A program made the translations under genes and the position numbers. The notes under the pieces are model-generated. The model saw nothing but the letters and a program-made list of their open reading frames with translations, was not told the origin of the DNA and did not search any database. From the NCBI GenBank assembly GCA_949752735.1, contig OX457041.1, positions 21,676,117 through 21,740,116 on the forward strand: 64,000 bases of DNA. The letters are read 5' to 3'. Numbering within the stretch: position 1 is the first letter of the stretch; every line of letters starts with the position of its first letter. The DNA is from Lumbricus terrestris. Taxonomy: Eukaryota; Annelida; Clitellata; Crassiclitellata; Lumbricidae. Shown in pieces: positions 21,497-31,862 of this stretch.

Positions 21497-21530
21497 CAGC
21501 AGCAACAACAGCAGCAGCAATAGCAGTTCG
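21474..21530 (+). repeat. CAG/CAA microsatellite spanning the stress-protein stop codon
   Basis: AGCAGCAACAGCAATAGCAG-type sequence continues from the last codons into the 3' UTR. Only CAA-to-TAG changes in the array terminate translation, so C-terminal polyQ length depends on them. Confidence 0.9.
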
Positions 21531-22085
21531 ATCAACTCAGATATATAGGCTATGCAACAAAAGACGTGTAACACGAACTAACTTCAAGTCTTAGATTCGT
21601 CCGTCTGGGCCAGCAGCAGTAACTTTTATAATTGCAGACATTTATTGCTCATATAAAAAGTAAACTCAGCTGAAAAGTGAGTGCATTGTTTGTAATCTGT
21701 CGGTGAGAAGACCGAATTGCAAGGGAAAGGACTGATCCCCGCCTCGTAGGCGGAAACCCTGACATACAAATAGCTTACATTTCAAATTATTTTTTTTTCT
21801 TTTCTCTCTCCATTTAGTTAGTTAAGTGTATATAGTTAAGTCGCGTCGTTTGTCTTCTATATATAATAAGTTTCTTTCGTGATTATCTTTGTGTTACTGT
21901 GATTATATATGAACTGTCTCTCATGCGGTATATTATTTGTTTTAGTTTGCATGATTACTGATTGACTCTATTAATAGCGGGATTGTCCATCTCGTCTGGG
22001 TCTTCCCCTTGATAACCACAAATAATGTTGAATAATTTTTTCACTGCCATTATTGCATTGTGTTGGTTCAGAAAATTAATTGAAT
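21531..22085. other. Probable 3' UTR and downstream non-coding sequence
   Basis: Follows the stress-protein stop. No unambiguous AATAAA was pinned down; an AATAAT-type AT-rich region lies near 22020. Confidence 0.4.
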
Positions 22086-22230
22086 CAGGGTGAGAATTGC
22101 CGGGGGGGTTGGGGGGTTTCGACCCCCCAGTCTTTCTTAGAGCCCCATGTTAAAGTATGTTTTTTACACCCCAATTCCAAGTGGATAATGGTCCAACCCC
22201 CCCAGTTATTTTTCCACAATTCTCACACTG
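22086..22230. mobile_element. 145-bp hAT MITE (CAGGGTGAGAATTG family)
   Basis: TIRs CAGGGTGAGAATTG and CAATTCTCACACTG, flanked by a perfect 8-bp duplication AATTGAAT (22078-22085 and 22231-22238). It is the same family as 54907-55061. Confidence 0.92.
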
Positions 22231-22308
22231 AATTGAATTGAATTGAAAACTTTTCCTAATCCTCTTATTTTTCCTCATTTTCATTCCTCTCCATCTTTCC
22301 ATCTGTCC

Positions 22309-22309
22309 C

Positions 22310-22348
<39 letters not shown>
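22309..22348. repeat. (TCTG)n microsatellite
   Basis: About ten TCTG units, the plus-strand complement of CAGA. Confidence 0.9.
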
Positions 22349-22354
<6 letters not shown>

Positions 22355-22562
22355 TGCCCTTTCATCTATCCAATTCTCCAGCCGCGTCTTTATCTGAACA
22401 CGTTGTGCCTGCTCTCTGCAACGATTGTCCAAAAGACAGCACACTATAGTTCGCTTATCCCTTTCTCGTGTGCAAATACAACGACTCCAGCTTTTCCTTC
22501 GTCGAAGCATTTCACACAAGACTGAAAACCGAACTAATCAAGCCAGCCCTCCATTCATCCTA

Positions 22563-22650
22563 TGTTTGTTTGTTTCTATGTGCATTTGTTATAGCGCTCC
22601 TTCAAACTGTATAGTCAGAGGCGCTACCGACTACAGAGCGGACTCGTGTC
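22563..22650 (-). repeat. SINE 3' tail fragment
   Basis: On the minus strand it reads TAGCGCCTCTGACTAT..GAAGGAGCGCTATAACAAA then AACAAACAAAC-type sequence, matching the SINE tail at 29142-29375. Confidence 0.7.
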
Positions 22651-22749
22651 CCTATGTCCTGCCTTCACGTCTCCATCCACTCAGAACATCGTAGTATGTT
22701 GTGTATACTGTATAACTGTATATTATATATATACATGTACATACATGTA

Positions 22750-23135
22750 TATATCTTGCATTGGCTCCCTTTTTCACAAAGGGTCACTTACCGATTATCT
22801 TCCTTGGTTTGGCGCTGTCTTGCGGGTGTGGCCTCTGTCTATTTGCAGGAGCTCTGTTGCTCCACCATAAACGTCCAGCGCCGTGGCTCTCTCCGCTCTT
22901 CTAAACAGGCTGAGCTTCTAGTCCCCCGGTCACGCACTTCTATTATGCAGCGCCGTGCCTTTTCTGTCGTTGGCCCTGCAACCTGGAATGGGCTTCCTGT
23001 GGAACTACGTCTAATGCCTATAGAGCCGTTGAGATTACGTTCTACTCTGCTCTTAAGACTGTTCTCTTTAGCCGTGGTGGGTCGGGAGCGCATCTCTTGA
23101 AGAGGCGCTATATAAATGTATGAAATTAAATGAAT
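22750..23135 (+). pseudogene. L2-type LINE 3' end
   Basis: Translation gives HWLPFSQRVTYRLSSLVWRC, then LRSSKQAELLVPRSRT and AFSVVGPATWNGLPVELR, the characteristic L2/CR1 C-terminal block. The 3' tail is GGTCGGGAGCGC...AAGAGGCGCTATATAAATG. It is 5'-truncated, as most L2 copies are. Confidence 0.88.
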
Positions 23136-23696
23136 ATAAGCTATAGCATCGAGAAGATTGTATAGAACGAAAATTCGTTGCCCCCTAGCGAACGACGTCG
23201 AATTAAATATATATAGACCTAGACCTCTGGATGCGCAACAATTTTAGAGTATTATCTTCTCTCAATTATTATGCAATATTATTATTAATACCAAGTTTGT
23301 TTGTTACTCCAACTTGCGTGTAGGCTATGCTCGTTAGTTAACTTTATTCAGGGAACAGGCCTTGCAGTTATTGGGCTATTTAGCGGTATCATCACATTCA
23401 CCCTCTTGGTCTCGTCTTGACCCGTTACGCCAGCCATGCACGATATAATTAGGCTAGACCTATGTCTTTCAAAATGTCTTATTTTAAACGTCGGTCAAAT
23501 AATTAGAATTCTTGTACCAATAAGATCAACGATGATAACAAATGCCTGCATCGTTCAAGACATTTATATAGCGCCCTGCAGTAACATTTTAAACTATTCA
23601 GTGAGTTCATAAACGTGGTCCACACTTATCGACGAAATTTGTAAGAAATTGATGTAATCTAGGAATTTGTTTTCTTCCAAACATTGAGGAAGAGTA
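23136..23696. other. Non-coding AT-rich sequence
   Basis: No gene or repeat boundary recognised. Confidence 0.5.
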
Positions 23697-23749
23697 TGTA
23701 AGTAAGTAGGTAGGTAAGTCAGTAAGTAGGTAATAAAGTAAGTAAGTAG

Positions 23750-23796
<47 letters not shown>

Positions 23797-23797
23797 G
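23697..23797. repeat. (GTAA)n microsatellite with GTAG interruptions
   Basis: AAGTAAGTAGGTAAGT-type units over about 100 bp. Confidence 0.9.
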
Positions 23798-24541
23798 GAG
23801 CATAACTTAATAGACCAATTGCTTACCGAATGCTTGTGTAGGCCTGCACATAATCAGAGTACTCACAAATCATAATAATTTAAATTAGCCAGTTTGTCTT
23901 ATTCAAGCCTTATAACATTATCTTTTAAATATAGGCTAGCGACGCATAGGTTTCTCGCATCAACTCATCATCGGGAGAAATGACGAGATCACGTGTGCTT
24001 GGACGGAAAGAAAGAACGAAAGTTTATTAAAGGGAAAGGCAAGATATATACACCGCATGCTCTCCATAATATAGAGACGGATAGACTATATGAATTTAAG
24101 TCATTGTAAATTACCAGAAGAGATGGAAAATATTGCCGCACTGACTGACTCCTGTTCCTTTCCCTAGCCATCCTCTATCCGACGGTCGACCGCATCATGC
24201 ACAATGTTCCTCCAACGCTTCCTGTCTTCCGTCAGTCTTTTGCTGACTGCCAGTGGAGTAGATTTTGGGGTGCGTCCAACATTGCACGAAACAACTCTAC
24301 TATAGCGCTGGTGTTTTTATGCGAAACGGGGAGATTTATGGATTGTTCCAAGGTATAGCGAAACATATCTAATGGAGAATAAGAGAGATTTTTTACAAAA
24401 GACGACAAAAAGGAAGAAGAGGAAAGTAGGTTCATTAGACGAAATCATGAAAGGATCATCATCTTCAACATCCTCCATCAGACCAGTAATGACCCAGATG
24501 TCAAAACAGCAGCAGTCACATAATACACGTGACACGTGATG

Positions 24542-24542
<1 letters not shown>
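23798..24542. other. Non-coding; short LINE-like scrap near 24170-24250
   Basis: TCCTCCAACGCTTCCTGTCTTCCGTC-like text (in pieces) resembles the antisense LINE C-terminus at 13990-14340, but it is too short to assign firmly. Confidence 0.35.
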
Positions 24543-24583
<41 letters not shown>

Positions 24584-24620
24584 TCACACATACACACACA
24601 CTCACACACTCACACACAGC
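24543..24620. repeat. (CA)n microsatellite
   Basis: CA dinucleotides with CACTCACA interruptions. Confidence 0.9.
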
Positions 24621-24958
24621 TACATGCTACATATACGAATGAATATGTGCCCATGCGGACAAATGAAAGTCGATACTTTACTGATTTTAGAGCGAATGAC
24701 TAAAAAAGGTCGTCAGAAATTTCAATCCCGAAAATTCAATGTATTCTTCAAAATTTTCCGATCATCTTTTCGGCCGGATTTGACCTTTCTTAAAATCAGA
24801 GTGGCATCCCTGCTCCCAATAACAGCCTATTAGTATTTATGGACATAACCTTACTTGGATCAACAAAACATGATTATACATGAATAGGGAAACAGTGTTT
24901 GAAACAATAACTATGTAGTTGTATATTATATTTCGTATGTAAAGTCGGTATACATATA

Positions 24959-26343
24959 CAGGGTGGGCCAAAAAAGGGAAACCCCTACGGTTTTTAGCCC
25001 ATAATCTTGGCCAAACATAAGAATTTTAAAATGAAACTTTACAGTCTTAAAGGCAATTCATATTTACGTACAATGGTCAAATTTTAACAAAATATTTCAA
25101 ACAGAACAAAGGTCAAATCACTTTTAGTGAGGCCATCCACCGTTTTTTGACGATTCAAAAAACGCGACGCAACAAAAAGTAACAAAAACGGATTTAATTG
25201 TTCTGGTCAATATCTTGGCCAGAAGTAAAAATATCGAAATGAAATTTTAGAGGCTTAAAGACAATTCATATCTGCATATGATGGCCAGATTTCATCAAAA
25301 TATTTCAAAAAGAACAAAAGTTATATCACTTTTAGTGAGGCCACCCACCGTTTTTTGACGATTCAAAAAACACAACGCAGCAAAAAATAACCAAAACGCG
25401 ATTTTATTGAGTCTCATCTCAAATAATTGTTATCAAATAGCCTTGATATTGCCAGATGATCATTATTAGACCTATTACTATTCAAAAAGAAACAGGGTAC
25501 CAGCATAGCTGCACGTCACTGACAAGTCACTTAGCAAGATGACAATCAAGTTGGTAAATAAGGAATCTGTCAGATTAATAATTTTGTTATTAAAGCAATG
25601 AAATTCAAATTTAGAAAAAGCTGAAAATGGCCAAAGCGTCAATGACAGACAAAATGTGTATTCAGACACCTCTTGAGCAAGATCCTAGAGATACACTGAG
25701 CAACGTTTACTCTGGTAAACAGTGAGAGCGCAAACATTAAGAGTTGAGCTGAGAGTTAAGAGATTTGTCTTGAATGAAAGGAGATCGGCTCGATTGTTCT
25801 GGTTTCATTGTGAAAGCCAATGGCCCCAAATCTCCGAATTTGAGCCCGATAGATTGATAATCAATTGAGAAGAACTATGCTGAAGAAATATCACAATATG
25901 CTCACCAAAACCAAGAGTGGTAAGAGAATTGATGGGCGCATTGGAGTTAGCATGGGAAGTGTTGCCTTTGGAACGCATCAACAGGGCAATCAAGAACTTT
26001 GCAAAGAGACTCAATAGAAGTTTTGGCACTGGTGATGGGCACATTGATCACGAGTTGTGAAGCACCACCAAGTTCATTTCACAACAGTAATTTGAGATGT
26101 GACTTAATAAAATCGTTTTTTGTCACTTTTTGCTGCGTTACGTTTTTGAATCGTCAAAAAACGGTGGGTGGCCTCACTAAAAGTGGTGTAACTTTTGTTG
26201 GGTTTGAAATATTTTGATAAAATCTAGTCATCATGTGCAAATATAAATTGTCTTTAAGACTGTAAAATTTCATTTAGAAATTCTTACTTCTGGCCAACAT
26301 ATGGGCAAAAAACCGTAGCGGTTAATTTTTATGGCCCACCCTG
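24959..26343. mobile_element. Mariner-like element with long TIRs (1385 bp)
   Basis: Ends CAGGGTGGGCCAAAAAA and TTATGGCCCACCCTG, TA on both flanks (24957-24958 and 26344-26345). TIR similarity extends at least 200 bp, including the block CACCGTTTTTTGACGATTCA, which also occurs twice in the left half. Related to 31863-32869. No transposase frame seen. Confidence 0.88.
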
Positions 26344-26598
26344 TACATTGCTGCAGCGTTTTTGCAACAATGTAAAGCACTGGCAATGCACTGCGTTAAG
26401 TTTCTTGACGAATACATGCACACTTACATTCAACATTGTGGATTTATGAGGAAAAAAACATAAACTATGTATAATAGAATGTGTGTATACATAAACAGAT
26501 TATATGGGTCTATATAAAGGCATATAATTGCGAGAACCAAGAGCATTACGTGTTCTTCTATAATTGCATATTTTGTACAATTATGCATCTCTTGTAAT

Positions 26599-26745
26599 GC
26601 ATCCGCAAACGTGTCTCTTAACTGTTTATACATAAATATGCATACATACATACATACACAAATATACATACAGATACATGTATATATATATATATAAATG
26701 CGCATGCTTTATGTATAAACATTTAAGAGACACGTTTGCGGATGC
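26599..26745. repeat. Long hairpin: 44-bp inverted repeat with ~59-bp microsatellite loop
   Basis: Left arm 26599-26642 (GCATCCGCAAACGTGTCTCT...) pairs with right arm 26702-26745 (...AGAGACACGTTTGCGGATGC) with one clear mismatch and a slightly ragged inner end. The loop is a TACA/TATA microsatellite. Confidence 0.88.
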
Positions 26746-27009
26746 TTTTAGCGTCATTTCGTAGGACTCCTTCCTGTCGCTGTCTCACTGACAAATGCTT
26801 CCTGTTTTGTCAGGAAGCTTTTCAACGACGTCCTTCTCTCCTTCTCCCTGCGATCCGTCATTCATATGCTGGCGCTATATCAAGAGACTCATCGCAAATT
26901 GGCCACCAGTGATTCAAACTGGCCAACGTCATCACGCGTCGCGGTCTATGGTTTGTAGTGTGGCTGATGGAAGATACATACGCAATGTTTAATCTATAGT
27001 CACTCTGAT

Positions 27010-27140
27010 TTAGGAGTATAGGACATCCCTCCCTGGACAAACCCCCGACAAACCCTTCGGACAATAACCCCCGGACAATAACCTCGGACAATTCCTCTGG
27101 TTTAGCCTATAGGACATTAACCCCTGGACAATTCCCCCCT
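27010..27140. repeat. GGACAATAACCCC-type minisatellite
   Basis: Seven or eight irregular units of CGGACAATAACCCC / GGACAAACCCC, with a TAGCCTATAGGACATTAA break. Confidence 0.75.
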
Positions 27141-27204
27141 TTGCTGCGCAAATAGCCTATGTCTGTAGGTATAATTTGTTCAAACATAGGCTAAGTCATT
27201 CATT

Positions 27205-27590
27205 CGAGCATTTATATAGCGCCTCTTCAAGGAAACTACTCAGAGGCGCTCCCAACTCCAGTACGGACAAACAGAACAGTTTTTAAGTGCTTATAGAATG
27301 GGTCAGAGAGTGATTTAGGGAACAGGCGCAGCTCAAGTGGGAGGGCATTCCATACCACTGGGCCAACCACAGAAAAAGCACGACTCTGCCTGATGAAGGT
27401 ACGAGCAAACGGGACAAAGAGTACTTCCCTATCAGCCGAGCGTAGGAACCGACCAGTCCGAGCACTTAACACAGGCCGACAGAGATCGAGTACGTAAGAT
27501 GGAGCAAGACCTAGCTGGCATCACAATATTAAGGAAGAGATTCTGCATGCGATGCGCTGACGGACAGGGAGCCAATGCAGAAGCAGCAGA
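27205..27590 (-). pseudogene. L2-type LINE 3' end, antisense
   Basis: The minus strand gives ARTGRFLRSADREVLFVPFA, then SRAFSVVGPVVWNALPLELR and LKTVLFVRTGVGSASE. This is the same C-terminal block as 22750-23135, followed by a GCGCCTCTGAGTAG...AAGAGGCGCTATATAAAT tail. The upstream part (to ~27590) is frameshifted. Confidence 0.88.
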
Positions 27591-27639
27591 ACATCTAGCA
27601 TGTAATTTGTGACATGACCAAATTTGGGCAGATGTATAA

Positions 27640-27890
27640 ATTATCCAGTTCGCGGTGCTGTGTCAACTAGTTAGTGTCATACGGGTAAACACCTGTCGTT
27701 GTCATTTAGGGGTGAACTTTTAACTTAGTAGTGTCGTTCAGTCACTCCGATATGAAACCAATACCTGTTGGAGTAATTTAGGACAGCATGAATCGTTGTC
27801 ATCAATGCAGCTTCCATTTAGGCAAAAATTCGTTTAATCCAACTTCTATTTAAATAACAATTATTTTCATCAATCCAGCTCCAATTTTAT
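27640..27890 (+). repeat. Dispersed repeat, copy 1
   Basis: AATTATCCAGTTCGCGGTG, GTGTCGTTCAGTCACTCCGA and GCATGAATCGTTGTCATCAA are shared in order with 49338-49560. Element class unknown. This copy has only one or two of the ATCCAGCTCCAATTT units that are amplified in copy 2. Confidence 0.8.
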
Positions 27891-28440
27891 CGGACGATAA
27901 AAAAAATAGTAGCAGCAATAGTTGTGTTTTAGTAAATATTATTGATATTTGTAATGGAATAATACACCTGCTGCTGCTAGACATTGTGGTAAATAATTTT
28001 TGTGATATCCACACAGCGCTTTTAAGTATTTCACTGCTTTCCTTTGTAAAATCTAGGATATAAAAACTGCTATCATCGGAAATGCCCGAAGTTTGAATTC
28101 CAAGTTATGACTTTGTCAACGTAGGAAATTGAACAGTTTCATCCTCGGAAGTGTCTGCTATTAATAGACATGAGAGTTAAGATCTTTGCCTATAATTGGA
28201 GTCGTCGAGACACGAGTAAAACAGAATGGGCTCAGTTAACGTAGATTATATAAATTGCGGCTGGAGCCCGTCTCTGAGTAAATTACTTGAATCTGTTCAT
28301 TACTCGCGCAGAACAGTCTGACGCAAGTCCTGAAGTCTTTGCGGCTGATTGAAAGAAACGGTAGACCGCATTTGGAAGTCTTGATCTTACAGCGGATTTG
28401 CTGACAATAAGGTTAGATCAAAATCCGTCTCTTTCTCTTG

Positions 28441-28443
<3 letters not shown>
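27891..28443. other. Non-coding sequence
   Basis: No gene recognised; it ends in a CT microsatellite. Confidence 0.5.
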
Positions 28444-28501
<58 letters not shown>

Positions 28502-28632
28502 CGTGTTTCTTGCTCTCGCTGTCTGTATTGTTATCTTTCTGTATTGTTATCTTTCTGTATTGTTATCTTTCTGTACTGTTATCTTTCTGTATTGTTATCC
28601 TTCTGTATTGTTATCTTTCTGTATTGTTGTTT
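28444..28632. repeat. (CT)n-(GT)n microsatellite and 16-bp TTCTGTATTGTTATCT minisatellite
   Basis: CT repeat 28444-28485, GT repeat 28486-28500, then about seven copies of the 16-bp unit at 28526-28632. CT-rich sequence continues to about 28815. Poly-L/S frames here are artefacts. Confidence 0.9.
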
Positions 28633-29141
28633 TTATTCCTCTCTATATGTATCTAAGTGTGTTTCCGTTCTCTTTCTTTCTCCTTCTTTCTCCCCCTCTC
28701 TCTCTCCCCCTCTCCCTCTCCCTCTGCTCTCTCGTAGTTTCTCTCATTCTCTATTTATTCCTCTCTCGCTCTTTCTGTGTCTCCCTCTCTGTCTGTATAT
28801 CTGTCTCTCTCTCTTACTTGTATTGCAGTCGACCTGCTTCACAGCGCTGCCTCTCAAGTTTTTACAGGTTTGGGAACTGCTGGAATTTGTTCGAATCGCG
28901 AGTACTTGCTTGGCAAAACAAATGAAACCTAAACCAATCGATGTGGCTAAAAGCAATCGATGTGGCTAAAGCAATCGATGTGGCTAAAAGCAAATGGATT
29001 TGGTTTTAAAGAAACATCTGTTCCGACTTAACATCTAGTAATAAAACTCTCACTTTGACTTTCATGCGTTAATTGAAATGTTGAATTAAGGACCAATATT
29101 ATTCTTTTGAAATTTGTTTTATAAGCGCCAGTATAATATTG

Positions 29142-29375
29142 TGGGGCACGGTGGTGTGGTGGGTATGTTACTTCGTTGCCTTGCAGCCGGAGGGTCGCAT
29201 GTTCGAATCCACCTCAAGCCGCCGTGTAGGGACCTTGGGCAAATTCTATACTCGCAAAATAATGCTCAGCGCTTCGACGTGAAACTCCGATTTAGTGTCC
29301 GCGGTGTAGTCGGGAGCGCTTCTGAGTAGTTAAATCTTGAAGGGCGCTATAACAAGTGCACATACAAACATAAAC
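29142..29375 (+). mobile_element. tRNA-headed SINE with L2-type tail
   Basis: The head GGGGCACGGTGGTGTGGTGG is a box-A-like start. The box B is GTTCGAATCC at 29201-29210. A body with GCTCAGCGCTTCGACGTGAA follows, then GGGAGCGCTTCTGAGTAG and GAAGGGCGCTATAACAAGTG, ending in CAAA-type repeats. The tail resembles the L2 tails at 23135 and 27205, suggesting mobilisation by L2-type machinery. Partial copies occur at 6785, 22563 and 49788. Confidence 0.9.
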
Positions 29376-29906
29376 AAACTATCAAACGACTAAGCACCAG
29401 TAGTCGATGGCGCTTGAGTGAAGCTCTTATACTTTATATAGGCCTATCACGGTCAGTATACTTGCAATAAAGTGCGTATATCACTTGCATGGCAAAAAAA
29501 CTGTATGTTGCCAATTTGCTTATAGTATTTCATTTTAGCAACTGAGCCCAAGATTCGATACCGGACGCACCAAGTGAGTTCGATAATAACCATATCCAGT
29601 TCGACAATTCATTTCCGAAAAGGAAAAGTTGGAACGCTGCTCGGTTTAGTTGACAACCATTGTCTTGTTTGCACTTAATTCAGATAATCCTCTTACGCCC
29701 CACCCTCAAATTATAAAATAGTCGAAAGTTTGAAAATCGATCCAGCTAGATTGAGTAGGTCCTATAATAGGGGTGGATTACGCGGTATAGACAGGATCTT
29801 TCAGCCTTTACGTATACAACCTATTTTTTGTGTATATCACATACGCATAACCGAATAATATATTATTTATATTCTATCTTAATTCAGTTCCGTTATTTCT
29901 ATCAGA
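29376..29906. other. Non-coding sequence upstream of the forkhead gene
   Basis: No motif recognised apart from one TAGGCCTA (~29443). It could hold the forkhead promoter, but nothing diagnostic is visible. Confidence 0.45.
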
Positions 29907-30004
29907 CGAGGAGGTGGAGCATGGAGAGCAGGAGAAGGCGAACAGGGAGTAAGAGGAAAAGGTGGAGGTGGATAAGACGGACAGAGTTGGTCCAAGGAAA
30001 TCGA
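29907..30004 (-). pseudogene. Inverted ~98-bp copy of the forkhead gene's C-terminal coding segment
   Basis: The minus strand aligns at roughly 88% by eye with + strand 31186-31283, with one 3-base gap. Read on the minus strand it still encodes [20 protein letters not shown], then FAFSCSPCSTSSS; the gene has [20 protein letters not shown]. No forkhead domain accompanies it, so it is a fragment in head-to-head inversion 150 bp 5' of the intact start codon. Confidence 0.85.
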
Positions 30005-30166
30005 GGTATACTATACGTGGAAAGCTAAACTACGTAATGAGGCAGCTGGATTTCAATCTCAGATTGGAACCGATAACCACGGGCAGTCAATCCAAGGTTA
30101 TACCTTCTGATACCTTATACCTTTTACCTTGCCTGTTTGTTGTTTTACAGTTATTTACTGGTATTT

Positions 30167-31045
30167 ATGTTTCAAAAACCACTGCTAACAGTAGAACAGA
30201 AACCTGAACTGTCGTCCAAACCAAGCATGAATGTCGACACGGGTTTTCGAAGTGAAGACATAGAAATTGTCTCCGAAACTACAGTGACAGGTGAACGCAT
30301 TGAGCGGACGCCCATGAGCCCTCCTTCTTCACTGTGCGCCCATGGGCGTCACCTGAGTGCACCGACGACAACGACGCAGCCATCATCATCATCATCATCA
30401 TTATCATCATCATCATCATCATCATCATCATTATCATCATCATCATCGAGGCCCCCACTCAGCTACAACGCCCTCATATCGCTGGCGATACGAAGCAGCG
30501 AACAGCATCGACTGACCCTAAGCGGAATCTACGACTTCATCAGCCGCAACTTTCCCTTCTACCCAACGCACAAACCCGGTTGGCAGAACTCCGTCCGCCA
30601 CAACCTCAGCCTCAGTAGAAACTTCGTCAAAGTTCCCCGCCTCTCCGATGAGCCGGGCAAAGGAAACTGCTGGACCATAACGCCTACGAATGCTGCCACG
30701 CCAAAGGAGAACTCATACCGGTGCTGGTCCACCCAGTCAACCGTTTCCAACCCGTCACGGTCCAGCAGGAAGCTGTGCGATGCCATTCCAAACCATTCAG
30801 CATCTTCGAACCTCAATTGCGGTTCTGCATCGGTGATTTCTCAACCTGAAAGCAACGTCGTTTCTCGCTGCCACTTGATTGTTCCAGGAGATTCTGAGGA
30901 GATGAACCAAGGAGCAACTTCACCCGGTGTACACGTAGGCAGGACAATCGTAGACACAGCCCGAAACTGCAGCACTAGTGCACGAACACTGAAGCAGCGT
31001 CGATCAGAAAAAGAGACGCTTCCATCATCATCAGCAGCAACAGCA

Positions 31046-31078
<33 letters not shown>

Positions 31079-31393
31079 ATGGCACCGTCAAAGACATCAG
31101 TTGAACCGTGGAGAGAAACGAAGAGTGACAGCGAACAGTTCGTCTGTTCGGATGATTTTGCAGTAAGGCCATCTGAGTCACAGACCGATTTCCTGGGACC
31201 AACTCTATCCATCTCATCCACCTCCACCTTTTCCCCTTACTCCCTGTTCTCCTTCTCCTACCATCCATGCTCCACCTCGTCTTCCATCTCTCCAACCTCC
31301 TCCTCCTCCTCCTCGTCGTCGTCCTCTTCACCAGTGTCGACCTTCTCAATCGATTGGATTCTTCGAAAAGAAAACACGACCTTTAACCCTTGA
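30167..31393 (+). CDS. Forkhead (Fox) transcription factor, 408 aa
   Basis: Nuclear DNA-binding regulator. The ATG at 30167 is preceded by a strong acceptor-like tract (TGTTTGTTGTTTTACAG, AG at 30149-30150), so a 5' UTR intron is likely. The forkhead domain spans residues ~95-175 (30449-30691). It has [14 protein letters not shown], the TLSGIYDFI helix 2, the recognition helix [16 protein letters not shown] and the wing [12 protein letters not shown] Ser run encoded by TCA triplets immediately precedes it, and an Ala run (GCA) lies near 31050. The C-terminus has FSIDWIL (residues 393-399; 31343-31363), an eh1-type Groucho-binding motif suggesting repressor activity. Domain details are divergent (L where KPPYSY has Y). 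A C-terminal eh1 is known in several Fox classes, including FoxQ2, while the SRNFVKVPR...EPGKG stretch recalls FoxK, so the class is unresolved. The ORF is intact, with stop TGA at 31391. Confidence 0.88.
30376..30448 (+). repeat. (TCA)n coding microsatellite: poly-Ser next to the forkhead domain
   Basis: About 24 TCA/TTA triplets in frame encode Ser with a few Leu, directly abutting the first forkhead residue. Length polymorphism would change the linker but keep the frame. Confidence 0.9.
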
Positions 31394-31572
31394 CCCTATA
31401 ACAATGCTGTGCGCCATGCGCATGCTCGCACGCATCTACGCAGGCACGAATGTACATATGCAGGCATGAAAGTATGTGTGCGTTGGTGTATGCATATTTG
31501 AATGCATGCATAAGATTACATGCCTACATGCACGTAAAGTACCGTATGTTGGCATACCTGTGAGTAAGTAAT

Positions 31573-31606
<34 letters not shown>

Positions 31607-31860
31607 TGTATGTATGTATGTATGTATGTATGTATGTATGTATGTATGTATGTATGTATGTATGTATGTATGTATGCATGTGTGTATGTATGTATGTATG
31701 TATGTATGTATGTATGTGTGTATGTACAGGGTGCGCCAAACAAAGTAATCCCCTACGGTTTTCAGCCCATATCTTGTATGTATGTATGTATGTATGTATG
31801 TATGTATGTATATGTGTATGCATGTGTGTATGTATGTATGTATGTATGTATGTATGTATG
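31573..31860. repeat. (TATG)n microsatellite interrupted by a 49-bp mariner TIR fragment
   Basis: TATG arrays at about 31573-31726 and 31777-31860 flank 31727-31776. That segment matches the first ~49 bp of the element at 31863 (CAGGGTGCGCCAAA...GCCCATATCTTG) and then stops directly in TATG units. Confidence 0.9.
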
Positions 31861-31862
31861 TA

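Noticed and set aside
29142..29215. Possible functional tRNA gene
   Set aside because: The box-A/box-B head lacks a convincing cloverleaf and continues into a SINE body shared by other copies.
30334..30618. Poly-Ile frame overlapping the forkhead gene
   Set aside because: Shadow frame of the TCA repeat; the forkhead frame is the real one.
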